Shown here piece after piece: positions 44,791-53,706 of a stretch of DNA of 64,000 bases. The notes under the pieces are model-generated. The model was not told the DNA's origin, ran no database searches, and worked only from the letters and a program-made list of their open reading frames with translations. The position numbers and the translations under genes were made by a program. The DNA is taken from assembly GCF_000454065.1 (NCBI RefSeq), contig NZ_KE695649.1, positions 432,624 through 496,623 on the forward strand, read 5' to 3'. The number at the start of each line of letters is the position of its first letter. The stretch's first letter is position 1. The DNA comes from Brevibacillus thermoruber 423. Lineage in GTDB: Bacteria; Bacillota; Bacilli; Brevibacillales; Brevibacillaceae.

Positions 44791-45789
44791 ATGATCTCCT
44801 CCAAAGATGTTGCAAAATTGGCGGGTGTGTCCCAAGCCACCGTTTCCCGCGTACTGAACAACGCGAAAAGCGTGAAGCCCGAGACGCGAAAAAAGGTGCT
44901 GCAGGCGATGGAAATCCTGCGCTATCAGCCCAATCTCATTGCCAGGAGCCTAGTGACGAACAGTACGAAAACCATCGCCTTGATTTCCGGTACGCTCAAA
45001 AACGGATTTTTCGTGGAAACCACCGACTCCATTATCAACCTGGCTACCAAACACGGCTACAAAACCATGGTGTACTTTGAGGGCGAGGCAAAGCTGAAAG
45101 ACATTGTTGACACCGTGATGGGAAACAAGGTTGACGGCATCCTGATGTCATCCATCCTGCTGGACGATCCCCTGTTTCACGAAATCGAGCAGTCCGGCAT
45201 CCCGTACATGTTTTTCAACCGCCGCCCGAGGAACGGGGGGAATTACGTTGTCCTGGACAACACGATGGCAGGCGAAATGATTACCAAACACCTGTTGGAC
45301 CTGGGACATGAACGGATCGCCTACATTACGGGCGACCCCACTATCTCCACCTTTCTTGAACGGAAAACGGGGTTTGAAAAAGCGATGAGAGAAGCCGGCA
45401 TCGAAATCGATCCGCACCTGGTGTTTATTACGAAAACGACGGTGGCCGAGGTGGAAAAAATCACCTGGAAGCTGATGAACCTGGATGAACCGCCCACGGC
45501 GATCATCTGCGCGACTGACACCATGGCGTTGGCCTGCATGGATACCATCATGTCGATGGGCCTGTCCATCCCGGATGACGTAAGTCTGGTCGGGATTGAT
45601 GACATCAAGATTTCCTCCCATCGCGCCATCCAATTGACAAGTATCGGTCATCACAAGTTCAAGATGGGGGAGATTGCAGCCGAAAACCTGATGGAGATGA
45701 TTCAGCAAGGGGGCCGCCCGAAACAGCCACGACAGATTGTGCTGCAGCCCGAGCTTATTGTTCGAAAGACGACTGCCCGCCGCAAGTAA
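44791..45789 (+). CDS. LacI family transcriptional regulator
   Basis: A 332-residue repressor. The HTH and hinge (SKDVAKLAGVSQATVSRVLN, NLIARSLV) precede a sugar-binding-like effector domain (IALISGTLKNGFFVETTDSI, ICATDTMALACMDTIMSMG, LVGIDDIKISSH). GAGGTAACG before ATG 44791 is a modest ribosome site. The matching dyads before and after the gene imply control of itself and of the dehydrogenase cluster. The effector may be a small sugar, polyol or acid; it cannot be read from sequence. Confidence 0.9.
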   Translation: MISSKDVAKLAGVSQATVSRVLNNAKSVKPETRKKVLQAMEILRYQPNLIARSLVTNSTKTIALISGTLKNGFFVETTDSIINLATKHGYKTMVYFEGEAKLKDIVDTVMGNKVDGILMSSILLDDPLFHEIEQSGIPYMFFNRRPRNGGNYVVLDNTMAGEMITKHLLDLGHERIAYITGDPTISTFLERKTGFEKAMREAGIEIDPHLVFITKTTVAEVEKITWKLMNLDEPPTAIICATDTMALACMDTIMSMGLSIPDDVSLVGIDDIKISSHRAIQLTSIGHHKFKMGEIAAENLMEMIQQGGRPKQPRQIVLQPELIVRKTTARRK

Positions 45790-45822
45790 ACATGGCCAGG
45801 ACACCTGCTTTTGGATGTTTTT

Positions 45823-45836
45823 TGAATACGTATTCA
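45823..45836 (+). promoter_or_regulatory. Perfect operator-like dyad before the dehydrogenase cluster
   Basis: TGAATACGTATTCA is a perfect 14-bp palindrome 33 bp after the LacI-type gene, sharing the core of the upstream site. Confidence 0.72.
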
Positions 45837-45881
45837 TTTGGAAGCGCATTCAAGAATAAGCATCTGATCAAGAGGTTTTTA

Positions 45882-45974
45882 CATGCGCTTGAAGTTCTGG
45901 AGAATGGAGCAATCGCACTGGAAGGAACGGGGAAGGAACTGCTTGCCAACGCACATGTCAAAAAAGCGTTTTTT
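45882..45974 (+). pseudogene. Scrap of a LivF-type branched-chain amino acid ABC ATPase
   Basis: The frame encodes EVLENGAIALEGTGKELLAN followed by AHVKKAFF, the characteristic C-terminal end of LivF ATPases. Nothing upstream in any frame continues the domain, so only about 30 codons survive. It suggests that a transporter operon once lay between the operator dyad and the aldehyde dehydrogenase gene. Confidence 0.7.
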
Positions 45975-46008
45975 ATGGATGTAACGACCCATAGGAGGAG
46001 TGGTGGAG

Positions 46009-47462
46009 ATGAATCAAAGTGAGATCACCGTCATGCACGTCGGCTCCCTCATCGACGGAAACGAGGTTACCGGGGGCGGCCGGATTCGACACGAGGTTCG
46101 CAGTCCGTACAATGGCGAACTGGTCGGTCTTGTGGACTTTGCGACGAAAGAAGATCTGGAACATGCCATCCAAACCGCCCACCGGGTCTTTCAGCAAACC
46201 ATGAAAAAAATGCCCGCATACCAGCGGTCCGAGATTTTGCGGAAAGCGGCCGATGCCCTCGAGGCTCAAAGGGAGGACTTTGCTCACCTCCTGTCTCGTG
46301 AAGCGGGCAAGCCGATCCGCGATGCGCGGGGAGAAGTGGGACGTGCGGTGCAGGTTTTGCGTTTCGCTGCCGACGTGGCGAAGGCAAACGACGGCGAACC
46401 ATCAAAATGGACAGTGCGGTCGGCGGAGAAAACCGAATCGGATTTGCCCGCCGGTATCCGGTTGGAGTGGTCGCCGCCATAACGCCGTTCAATTTCCCGC
46501 TGAATCTCGTTTTGCACAAGGTGGCCTCGGCCATTGCGGCAGGCTGCACAGTGGTCGTAAAGCCGGCCGAAAAAACGCCGCTGTCCGCGTTGAAACTCGC
46601 CAAGCTGCTGCTTCAGGCGGGGCTGCCGAAAGGGGCTTTGCATGTCGTGATGGGCACCGGTCCGGATCTGGGGGAACCGCTTGTCACCCACCCGCTGGTA
46701 AAGAAGGTGACCTTCACGGGAAGCGGGCCGGTCGGCTACAAAATCAAGCAACTGGCGGGCAGCAAAAAAGTAACCCTGGAGCTGGGCTCGAATGCGCCCA
46801 ATCTTATCTTCGAGGATGCCAACCTGGACGCAGCGATTTCCAGCATCGTGACGGGCGGTTTTGCCTATGCCGGTCAAGCGTGCATCTCGGTGCAGCGCAT
46901 CTATGTGCAAAAGACGCTGTACCAGACGTTCCTCGATCGGTTTGTGCCGCGGGTGGCGAGCCTGCGGGTAGGGAATCCAGCCGAGGAAACAACGGATGTA
47001 GGTCCGCTGATTACGGAGGAGGTGGCCGTACGCGTGGAACAATGGGTGCAGGAAGCGGTAGAAAACGGCGCGAAAGTGCTCACGGGCGGCAAACGGGAAG
47101 GAGCCATTTACCATCCCACCGTTCTTGTGGATGTCAAGCCGGACATGAAAGTCGTTTGTCAGGAAGTATTTGGCCCTCTCGTTGTCGTCATCCCGTTTGA
47201 CACGGAAGAAGAAGCGGTATCACTCGCGAACGATTCCGATTATGGCCTGCAGGCGGGCGTTTTCACGTCGGATATCAATCGCGCGTTTCGCCTGGCCGAC
47301 AAGCTGGAAACAGGCGGGGTCTGGATTAACGACGTGTCAACCGTTCGCCAGGACAACTATCCTTACGGTGGCGTAAAACGTAGCGGGATCGGAAAAGAAG
47401 GCGTGAAATATGCCGTTGAGGACATGACCGAAGTGAAATTTATCGGTGTGAAGCTGCTGTAG
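46009..47462 (+). pseudogene. NAD(P)-dependent aldehyde dehydrogenase gene with a one-base frameshift
   Basis: ATG 46009 (AGGAGGAG upstream) opens a frame covering the N-terminal cofactor part (RSPYNGELVGLVDFATKED, RADALEAQRE-like helix, LSREAGKPIRDARGE). Near 46396-46400 (GCGAACC) the frame is lost; inserting one A restores TIKMDSAVGGENRIGFARR, and the second frame continues with PFNFPLNLVLHK, FTGSGPVGY, the catalytic Glu in TLELGSNAPN and the catalytic Cys in GQACISVQR, to 47462. The repaired protein would be about 484 residues, normal for the family. It resembles lactaldehyde/succinate-semialdehyde-type enzymes; the substrate is unknown. It may be a real mutation or an assembly slip. Confidence 0.82.
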
Positions 47463-47498
47463 ACGAAAAATACGTACAGGATGGGAGAGGAATGAAAG

Positions 47499-48674
47499 AT
47501 GAGCATTAGCGTGTTTCGAACACCGAATGAACTCGTGACGGGAATCGGCTCGATTGCACACATTGGGGAGAAGGCCAGGAAGCTGGGGGCAACAAAGGTT
47601 TTGGTGGTGACCGACAAGGTGTTGAATCAAACGGGTCTGGTCGACAAGGTCGTAACCCCGCTGGCGCAAGCAGGCCTGCCGGTTCACGTGATTGATGAAG
47701 TAATACCGGAGCCTCCGTTTGAAAATCTGGAGCATCTTGCCTCCCAGGTCAGGGATCAGGGATATGACGTGTTCGTCGGGATCGGTGGCGGGAGCGTGCT
47801 GGATGTGACCAAGGCCTTGTCCATCATGATGACCAACACGGACGATGTGCGCGACCTGGTGGGCATTGACAAGGTGGCGAACAAGGGCGTGCCTTTCATC
47901 CTCGTGCCGACCACTTCCGGAACCGGGTCGGAAGTTACCTGCAACGCCATTTTTACGGACACGCGCGACCAGGTAAAAAAGGGAATCGTCTCGCCGTTCC
48001 TGCTTCCGGATGTGGCCATTGTCGATCCGGAACTAACGGTGACGGTGCCTCCATCCGTCACGGCTGCGACGGGGATGGACGCGTTTGTACATGCGGTGGA
48101 GTCCTATACGGCGATTCGGGCGAATGAACTGACGGACGCCATTGCCCTGCACGCGATCAAACTGGTTTCCCGTTCCCTTCGCCAAGCCGTGTATCAGGGA
48201 CATCATCTCAAAGCGCGCGAAGACATGGCGATGGGAAGTCTGCTTGCCGGCATTTCGCTGGGCAACGCCGGGGTAGGAGCCGTCCATGCGCTGGCCTATC
48301 CGCTGGGAGGCAAATTCAAAGTGCCCCACGGGGTGGCAAACTCCTTGCTGCTCCCCTACGTCATGAAGTACAACGTGGTTGCGAATATTCCCAAATTTGC
48401 GGAAGTGGCCAGGGCGATGGGAGAAAACGTAGACGGGTTGTCGCTTCGCGATGCAGCATATCGGGCGGTCCACGCCATCGCCAAACTGTCTCAAGACGTG
48501 GGGATTCCCGCCAGCATCAGGGACGTTGGCGTGAAAGAAGAAGACATTCCGGCCTTGGCAGCGGAAGCAAGCAAAATCGACAGACTGCTGAACAATAATC
48601 CACGCTGGTTGACGGTTGCTGACATCGAAACCATTTACCGTGAATCGTTCGGCGGCAAACTGTTTCAGGAATAA
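47499..48674 (+). CDS. Iron-containing alcohol dehydrogenase
   Basis: A 391-residue group III dehydrogenase. NAD-binding GGGSVLDVTKAL is near residues 95-106 and PTTSGTGSEVT near 138. The metal ligands lie in MDAFVHAVESY (Asp and His), VHALAYPLGG and VPHGVANS (His residues). Relatives reduce lactaldehyde or oxidise 1,3-propanediol, butanol or hydroxyacids. ATG 47499 follows GGGAGAGGAA. It sits 36 bp behind the aldehyde dehydrogenase, consistent with an alcohol-aldehyde-acid pathway. Confidence 0.9.
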   Translation: MSISVFRTPNELVTGIGSIAHIGEKARKLGATKVLVVTDKVLNQTGLVDKVVTPLAQAGLPVHVIDEVIPEPPFENLEHLASQVRDQGYDVFVGIGGGSVLDVTKALSIMMTNTDDVRDLVGIDKVANKGVPFILVPTTSGTGSEVTCNAIFTDTRDQVKKGIVSPFLLPDVAIVDPELTVTVPPSVTAATGMDAFVHAVESYTAIRANELTDAIALHAIKLVSRSLRQAVYQGHHLKAREDMAMGSLLAGISLGNAGVGAVHALAYPLGGKFKVPHGVANSLLLPYVMKYNVVANIPKFAEVARAMGENVDGLSLRDAAYRAVHAIAKLSQDVGIPASIRDVGVKEEDIPALAAEASKIDRLLNNNPRWLTVADIETIYRESFGGKLFQE

Positions 48675-48723
48675 TTGCGAACATCCAGCCATACTGGCTT
48701 CATTAGGGGAGGAGGGGGACCGT

Positions 48724-49485
48724 TTGAACGAGTTTGCCGATCTCAAGGGAAAACGAGTGTTGGTCACGGGCGGAAGCAAAGGCATCGGGAAAGACATCGT
48801 GCTGGCATTTGCACAAGCCGGTTCTGTCGTGACGATTACAGGAAGAGGAGAAGAGGCACTCCGCGAGACGTTACAGGCATTGCAAACGTATCAACCCGAG
48901 TGTTTCATTGCCCAAGCGGACATGCAGCAAACCAAAGAGGTTCTGGCCATGGTGGAGGACGCCGCGGATAAAATGGGAGGCATTGACATTTTGGTGAACA
49001 ATGCGGGAACCAACATTGCCAAACCGGCATGGGATGTAACGGAAGACGATTGGGACCGGGTGCTGGATACCAATCTGAAAGGAGCGTTTTTCTGTTCGCA
49101 GCGGGCTGCGAAATACATGGCGGAAGGGAAGGGAGGAAGAATCATCAATATCGCTTCCCAGATGGCGTTCGTCGGGTATTACAAACGGGCGGCCTATTGC
49201 TCCAGCAAGGGGGGAATGGTCCAGCTCACCAAGGCATTGGCGGTGGAGTGGGCGGAATACAATATCAAGGTGAACGCGGTCGCTCCCACGTTTATCGAAA
49301 CCGAACTCACGTCCAAAATGTTCGAGGACCGGCAGTTTTATGAGGATGTCATCCGGCGCATTCCGCTGGGCAGATTGGCTTCCCCACGGGATGTGACGGG
49401 CGCGGTACTTTTCCTGGCGTCTGACTTGGCGCGATTTGTCACCGGGGAGACCATTCGGGTAGATGGAGGCTGGACTGCGATATGA
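48724..49485 (+). CDS. Short-chain dehydrogenase/reductase (SDR)
   Basis: A 253-residue Rossmann enzyme. TTG 48724 is chosen because GGGGAGGAGGGGG lies 5 bp upstream. The cofactor motif TGGSKGIGKDI is near residues 15-25, NNAG near 92, and the catalytic Ser-Tyr-Lys set in IASQMAF and AAYCSSKGG. The C terminus ITGETIRVDGGW-like ending is classical. It resembles gluconate 5-dehydrogenase/polyol dehydrogenase members. It overlaps the next gene by 4 bp. Confidence 0.9.
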   Translation: MNEFADLKGKRVLVTGGSKGIGKDIVLAFAQAGSVVTITGRGEEALRETLQALQTYQPECFIAQADMQQTKEVLAMVEDAADKMGGIDILVNNAGTNIAKPAWDVTEDDWDRVLDTNLKGAFFCSQRAAKYMAEGKGGRIINIASQMAFVGYYKRAAYCSSKGGMVQLTKALAVEWAEYNIKVNAVAPTFIETELTSKMFEDRQFYEDVIRRIPLGRLASPRDVTGAVLFLASDLARFVTGETIRVDGGWTAI

Positions 49486-50426
49486 CCGTAACGAGAGAAC
49501 GATTGGCTGTTCTGGGAACAGGCACCATGGGACATTCCATCGCGCTGGCGGCGGCGTTGGCGGGATGTCCGGTAAACGTGTGGGGAACCGATGAAGCGGA
49601 TATCCGCCGCGGACAAACCGGCATCGAGGAAAAGCTGCGTGTGCTGCAACGCCATGAAGTGATTGACACGCAGGGGGCAGCCGACATTCGGTCCCGGATT
49701 TCGTTTGACGGTTCGTTGGAGACATGTGTGTCGGAAGCAACGTTCATCATCGAGGCGATTCCGGAAATCCTCGTGCTGAAACAGGAGATGTTCCAAAAAT
49801 TGGAAACGCTCTGCGGGCCGGACGTTGTGTTTGCCAGCAACACCTCGGGGCTGAGGCCGACGGCGATCGCGGCGCTCACGACGCATCCGGAACGGACGGT
49901 CGTGACTCATTTCTGGAATCCCGCCCACCTGATTCCCCTGGTGGAAGTGGTGCGAGGAGAAAAAACGTCGGACGACACGGTGCGCCGTTCCCTGGAATTG
50001 CTGCGGACGTTGAGAAAAAAGCCGATTCTGGTGCAGAAGGAAACGCTAGGGTTTATCGGCAATCGCCTGCAGTACGCCCTGTTTCGCGAAGCTCAGTATC
50101 TGTTGGAGCAGGGGGTTGCGAGCATCAAGGAGATTGACGATGCCGTTCGCTACAGCATCGGACGCCGTCTCACGGTAACCGGCCCGTTCATGAGTGCGGA
50201 CATGGGCGGCTTGGATGTGTTTGATGCCATCTCTGCCTATTTGTTTCCCGACCTGAGTACCGACCAGGCCTCGCTCACAACGATGCGGCGTTTGGTGGAC
50301 GAAGGCAAATACGGCCAGAAAAACGGCCACGGTTTTTATCAATGGACACCGGAATTTTCACAAAAGATGAACGACGAGCGGGAAACGGAACTGATTCAGT
50401 GGCTGAAAAAAGACTGGGGGATCTAG
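49482..50426 (+). CDS. 3-hydroxyacyl-CoA dehydrogenase family protein
   Basis: A 314-residue enzyme. It has the N-terminal NAD-binding GTGTMGHSIALAAALAG, ITEAIPE-like IIEAIPEILVLKQEMF, SNTSGL and the catalytic His in THFWNPAHLIPLVEVV, followed by an all-helical dimer domain (GFIGNRLQYALFREA, YSIGRRL). The FWNP form rather than FFNP is common in L-gulonate 3-dehydrogenase/lambda-crystallin-like members, which act on hydroxy acids rather than CoA esters. The ATGA overlap with the SDR indicates coupling. Confidence 0.88.
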   Translation: MTVTRERLAVLGTGTMGHSIALAAALAGCPVNVWGTDEADIRRGQTGIEEKLRVLQRHEVIDTQGAADIRSRISFDGSLETCVSEATFIIEAIPEILVLKQEMFQKLETLCGPDVVFASNTSGLRPTAIAALTTHPERTVVTHFWNPAHLIPLVEVVRGEKTSDDTVRRSLELLRTLRKKPILVQKETLGFIGNRLQYALFREAQYLLEQGVASIKEIDDAVRYSIGRRLTVTGPFMSADMGGLDVFDAISAYLFPDLSTDQASLTTMRRLVDEGKYGQKNGHGFYQWTPEFSQKMNDERETELIQWLKKDWGI

Positions 50427-50630
50427 CAGAATCCATCTTGTTTCAAGCCATGCTTCATTTTTCCTTCCTGGGAACCACACGATTATTTACATACCGGAAT
50501 TGTTTTCTAATCGGATGATGGGTCATAATGGAGAGTGTGGTTGGTTTTGATACGTGTCAAACTGTGGCCCGTACGAGTTTTGAGACTGGAAAAACGAAAA
50601 AATAACGAGGACCCAAGGAGTTGATTCGTG
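50427..50630 (+). other. Short intergenic stretch
   Basis: About 200 bp, AT-rich, with no terminator or promoter I can identify with confidence. Confidence 0.4.
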
Positions 50631-51059
50631 ATGACACTGCGATTGATCCCCTATCTGGTCATGGACGGAAACGCAAAGGAAGCCATTCAATTTTACGAAA
50701 AAGCACTGGATGCCAAAATCCTGTTTTACCAAACGTTCGGCGAGATGCCGGAAAACCCTGAATTTCCCCTGCCGGAAGAGGCAAAGGACCGCGTGTCGCA
50801 CGCCATGGTAAGGGTCGGCGAATCGGACCTCATGTTTTCCGATACGTTTCCAGGCCAACCCCATCAGAGCGGCAGTCAGGTCACCATCTGTATCTCAACA
50901 AACGACAAGGAAAAATCGAAACGAATCTATGAAGCCTTAAAGCAGGGCGGTCAGGTGAACATGCCGCTGCAAGAGACGTTTTTCAGCCCGGCGTACGGGA
51001 TTGTAACGGACAAGTTTGGCGTGACCTTCCAAATTAACACGGAGGGTAAACAACAGTAA
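50631..51059 (+). CDS. VOC family protein, PhnB/YjdN-like
   Basis: A 142-residue member of the 3-demethylubiquinone-methyltransferase-like VOC group. It has IPYLVMDGNAKEAIQFYEKA at the start, HAMVRVGESDLMFSD in the middle and FSPAYGIVTDKFGVTFQIN at the end, which is the PhnB layout. GTG 50628 and ATG 50631 are both possible after AAGGAG. Members bind metals or small molecules; the reaction is unknown. Confidence 0.88.
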   Translation: MTLRLIPYLVMDGNAKEAIQFYEKALDAKILFYQTFGEMPENPEFPLPEEAKDRVSHAMVRVGESDLMFSDTFPGQPHQSGSQVTICISTNDKEKSKRIYEALKQGGQVNMPLQETFFSPAYGIVTDKFGVTFQINTEGKQQ

Positions 51060-51061
51060 CG

Positions 51062-51101
51062 AAAACGGCTCTGTTCGCGTTGCTTGCGACAGAGCCGTTT
51101 T
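51062..51101 (+). terminator. Terminator of the VOC gene
   Basis: AAAACGGCTCTGT and ACAGAGCCGTTTT pair perfectly; the run of T is short. Confidence 0.8.
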
Positions 51102-51193
51102 CCGCAGTCCATGCCGTCACTTGCCTCACCGGCTTCCCCGTCGTCGAGCGGGACGGGAACCGGCGGCGCTGCCGGGCCGGCTGATGGACACGC

Positions 51194-51229
51194 AAAAAGG
51201 CGGACCCGAATCATGGGGTCCGCCTTTTT
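51194..51229 (-). terminator. Terminator of the small helical protein gene (bidirectional)
   Basis: AAAAAGGCGGACCC and GGGTCCGCCTTTTT are perfect complements, so it can work on either strand; it lies 10 bp beyond the stop of the reverse-strand gene. Confidence 0.85.
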
Positions 51230-51238
51230 CCTTGGCGA

Positions 51239-51463
51239 TTACGCCTGCCCCTGCTGCTGTTGGGACTGCATTTGCAGGGCCGATTGGACTTGCGAGATCA
51301 TGGTTTGCGCCTGGGCGATCTCCTGGGACGCCTGCTTCAGCGCTTCTTCCGCCAATTGCGGGTTGGCTGCGGACTGTTCGATCGCCTGCGTAATCATGTT
51401 CTTCGCAAGAGTTGTGCACGCTTCCGCCTTTTTTAACTGGTCGGTGTTGACTTGTGCCGGCAT
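51239..51463 (-). CDS. Small Gln-rich helical protein
   Basis: A 74-residue soluble protein predicted to be almost all helix, rich in Gln and Ala and ending in SQQQQGQA. ATG 51463 has GAGGAGGAA upstream on the reverse strand, and a perfect terminator follows. The composition (heptad-like MITQAIEQSAANPQLAEEAL) suggests a two-helix or coiled-coil protein, perhaps spore-associated as many small Gln-rich proteins of Bacilli are. No family recognised. Confidence 0.65.
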   Translation of the reverse strand: MPAQVNTDQLKKAEACTTLAKNMITQAIEQSAANPQLAEEALKQASQEIAQAQTMISQVQSALQMQSQQQQGQA

Positions 51464-51595
51464 GTGCCTTCCTCCTCTGCGTCAAGATCGGGTTCACACC
51501 TCGTAGCATCTCTCGCAGCAGCGGCAATTATGTATGCAGGGCAGCCCATCCCTCGCCGGATCACCGGCATACCATGCAGGAGGGAGGTGTGCCGG

Positions 51596-52081
51596 ATGAA
51601 AACACGGCTGACTCGGACGGTCGAACGGGTCGAGCAGGCGTTCTGGACAATCGTGTTCTCCGCACGGAAACAGGCGGGCGAGCGGGGCGTCCTGCTGCCG
51701 AAGCGGTTTGCCAGCAAAGCGAAAATCGAACGGTTCCTGCGGAAAACCATGACGCCCTGTCTGGCCAAACGGGTAATCGGCAGCCTGGATTTGCGGCGAA
51801 TCCGCGGTCGTCTGGCGATCCCGGTCGGAGACGGAATCGGCGCGCCGCCGATCGTCAAGGCGCGGGTGCTGGCGGCAGCCGGGCGGACCGCGACCGTGGC
51901 CGTCTGGTTTGCCTTTGACAGGGACGACCGGTTTTTCCGCGTCTACCAACTGCGGCGGAAGGCAGACGGCCGCTGGATCGTCTTTGGACGTCACCCGCTG
52001 GACTATCCGTTCGGCAGGGCCGGCGGCCGTCGGCGCGAACCGTCTGTCGGCTGCTGTGCGCCCTGCGTCGGCAGTTCGTAG
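51596..52081 (+). CDS. Hypothetical basic protein
   Basis: A 161-residue Arg-rich protein with no signal peptide or membrane helix. ATG 51596 follows AGGGAGG. A central beta-like part (VKARVLAAAGRTATVAVWFA, FFRVYQLRRKADGRWIVFGR) resembles a small NTF2/cystatin-like sheet. Its last 79 bases overlap the end of the convergent membrane glycosyltransferase gene, so the final residues (rich in Arg and Cys) may be spurious or recently extended. No family is recognised. Confidence 0.55.
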   Translation: MKTRLTRTVERVEQAFWTIVFSARKQAGERGVLLPKRFASKAKIERFLRKTMTPCLAKRVIGSLDLRRIRGRLAIPVGDGIGAPPIVKARVLAAAGRTATVAVWFAFDRDDRFFRVYQLRRKADGRWIVFGRHPLDYPFGRAGGRRREPSVGCCAPCVGSS

Positions 52082-53586
52082 AGGATCACCGTATGGTACG
52101 TGGGGTAGAGGAAGGGATCGGCTGAAAAGCGCGCCACTTCCTTCGCCGCCGGCCGCAGCTCCGGCGGAAATCCGTCCAGGACCGCGTTGGTGACCAGCAC
52201 CCGGGAGACGGTGGAGGCGTGAAGCGTAAGGGACTGGGCGAAATAGGCGAACCGTCTGACGCGTTCCGTCTCGTAGGCGGGGGCGTAATAGTCAAACAGA
52301 CGCTCTTCCTCCCAGGTGTACAGCAGGGTGCCCTCCGGGGGATACCGGGATTCCACGAACCGCACCAACTGCAGCGCGGGCGGAGGATCCAGATGACGCT
52401 GAAGCACGGCTGCCTGGCGGACGGTCAGGACGGCCAGGACGCCCGCAAACAACATACAGACCGCCGCTTTTCCCGCAAACCGGCGGGGCCGGTTTCCCAG
52501 CACGGAAAAACCGTGCGCGACGAGCAGCAGGAGCAGCGGCAGCAGCGGCAGGATGTGCCGGGCCTTTTCGCTGTTTTGGCCGAAAAACGCCCACAGCGCG
52601 TAAGGTCCGGCGGCCAGCGCCAGGAACCAGACCACGGCGGGGTGGGGGCGCCGGCGCAGCAGGTTGGCGGCCCCTGCCGCCGCGCCGCCGATCAAGACGG
52701 CGAGAACCGGGACGTTGAGCCATCCCGTCAGCCCTTGAGCAAATGCCTCCTCCGATGTGCCAATCAGGCCGTTCAGCGTCAAGCGTTCCCAGAGAAAACC
52801 GTACAGGCGCTCCCCCCAGGAGGCGCCGGAGGAAAAGGACGTGCCGCCCCAATCGGTGAAGTGACCGACGGCAAACGCCTGCCCCAACTGCCAAAACGGG
52901 ACAAGCCCGCCTTCGGTCGCGGCGGTGGGCAGCAGCCAGCCGGCCAGCGCAGCCAAGAACAGCAGCACGACCACGGCCGTACGGGCGATAAAGCCCCCGA
53001 GACTGCGGCGTTCCCGAAACAGCCGGAACAGCGGGTGAAGGAGCAAAAAGCCGAACGGAAAAGAAGACAGGCGAATGCCCAACAGCAGCGCAAACCAGAT
53101 GGCGGCCAGGCAGGTGAGCAGAAACAGCGGCCGTCCGCTCAGGTGCAGGGTAGCGGCGATGACGGCCAACAGCACCAGGACCGCCAGCAGGCCAAACGCG
53201 TCCGACATGGGCTGCACGGCGGTGAGCCCCAGCAGCGGACTGGCCGCGAACAGGAGCACCGCTGTCCATCTGGATCGGGCGTCGGGCAGCAGCTTTTGGG
53301 CCAACAGGTAAAACGGAATCAGGGAGAGCGCTCCGCACCAGACGGACAAGAGCGTCAGCGCGCGAACCGGCTCTTCCGCGAACGGCAGGAACAGATGGCC
53401 GGCGAGGATGTACAGCGGATAGCCGGGAAAGTGGGGCTGCATGTTGAAGATGTCGTACCGCTGGAGCGCGAGGGCAAAATCAACGGCGTCCCAGCTTTCC
53501 GCGTACACCCCGGCAAACGGGAGGCGGAGGGCCCAGACGGCCGCTGTCAAGAAAGTCAGGATGATGGCATTTCGAAAAAACGGCAT
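52003..53586 (-). CDS. Membrane glycosyltransferase of GT-C fold (GT39/ArnT-like)
   Basis: A 527-residue protein with about 11-12 membrane helices, starting at ATG 53586 with a GGAGGGGG site on the reverse strand. After the first helix comes the GT-C acidic motif region (ESWDAVDFALAL), followed by HFPGYPLYILAG, as in lipid-phospho-sugar-dependent mannosyl/arabinosyl transferases. It probably moves a sugar from a polyprenyl carrier to a surface acceptor. The 3' end overlaps a convergent gene by 79 bp. Not obviously related to the iron genes upstream of it. Confidence 0.8.
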   Translation of the reverse strand: MPFFRNAIILTFLTAAVWALRLPFAGVYAESWDAVDFALALQRYDIFNMQPHFPGYPLYILAGHLFLPFAEEPVRALTLLSVWCGALSLIPFYLLAQKLLPDARSRWTAVLLFAASPLLGLTAVQPMSDAFGLLAVLVLLAVIAATLHLSGRPLFLLTCLAAIWFALLLGIRLSSFPFGFLLLHPLFRLFRERRSLGGFIARTAVVVLLFLAALAGWLLPTAATEGGLVPFWQLGQAFAVGHFTDWGGTSFSSGASWGERLYGFLWERLTLNGLIGTSEEAFAQGLTGWLNVPVLAVLIGGAAAGAANLLRRRPHPAVVWFLALAAGPYALWAFFGQNSEKARHILPLLPLLLLLVAHGFSVLGNRPRRFAGKAAVCMLFAGVLAVLTVRQAAVLQRHLDPPPALQLVRFVESRYPPEGTLLYTWEEERLFDYYAPAYETERVRRFAYFAQSLTLHASTVSRVLVTNAVLDGFPPELRPAAKEVARFSADPFLYPTYHTVILYELPTQGAQQPTDGSRRRPPALPNG

Positions 53587-53629
53587 GTCGGACACCCCCT
53601 CCTTCTGCCTGGGGTCTCGGTACTGCTCA

Positions 53630-53670
53630 GTGGCGGAACGCCACATGCCGCGGCTTTGATCCGCGGCATG
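53630..53670 (-). other. Tandem perfect hairpins between ftr1-type gene and glycosyltransferase gene
   Basis: GTGGCG-GAA-CGCCAC (53630-53644) is followed directly by CATGCCGCGG-CTTTGAT-CCGCGGCATG (53644-53670). Neither has a T tract on either strand. They may shield or separate the two reverse-strand messages. Confidence 0.55.
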
Positions 53671-53706
53671 CTGCCGGGTGCTGTCCCGACGGATCGCTGC
53701 CGCCAC

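Noticed and set aside
45792-46022. Independent 76-residue protein after the LacI-type gene
   Set aside because: The frame starts without a ribosome site, spans the operator dyad and contains only a LivF tail.
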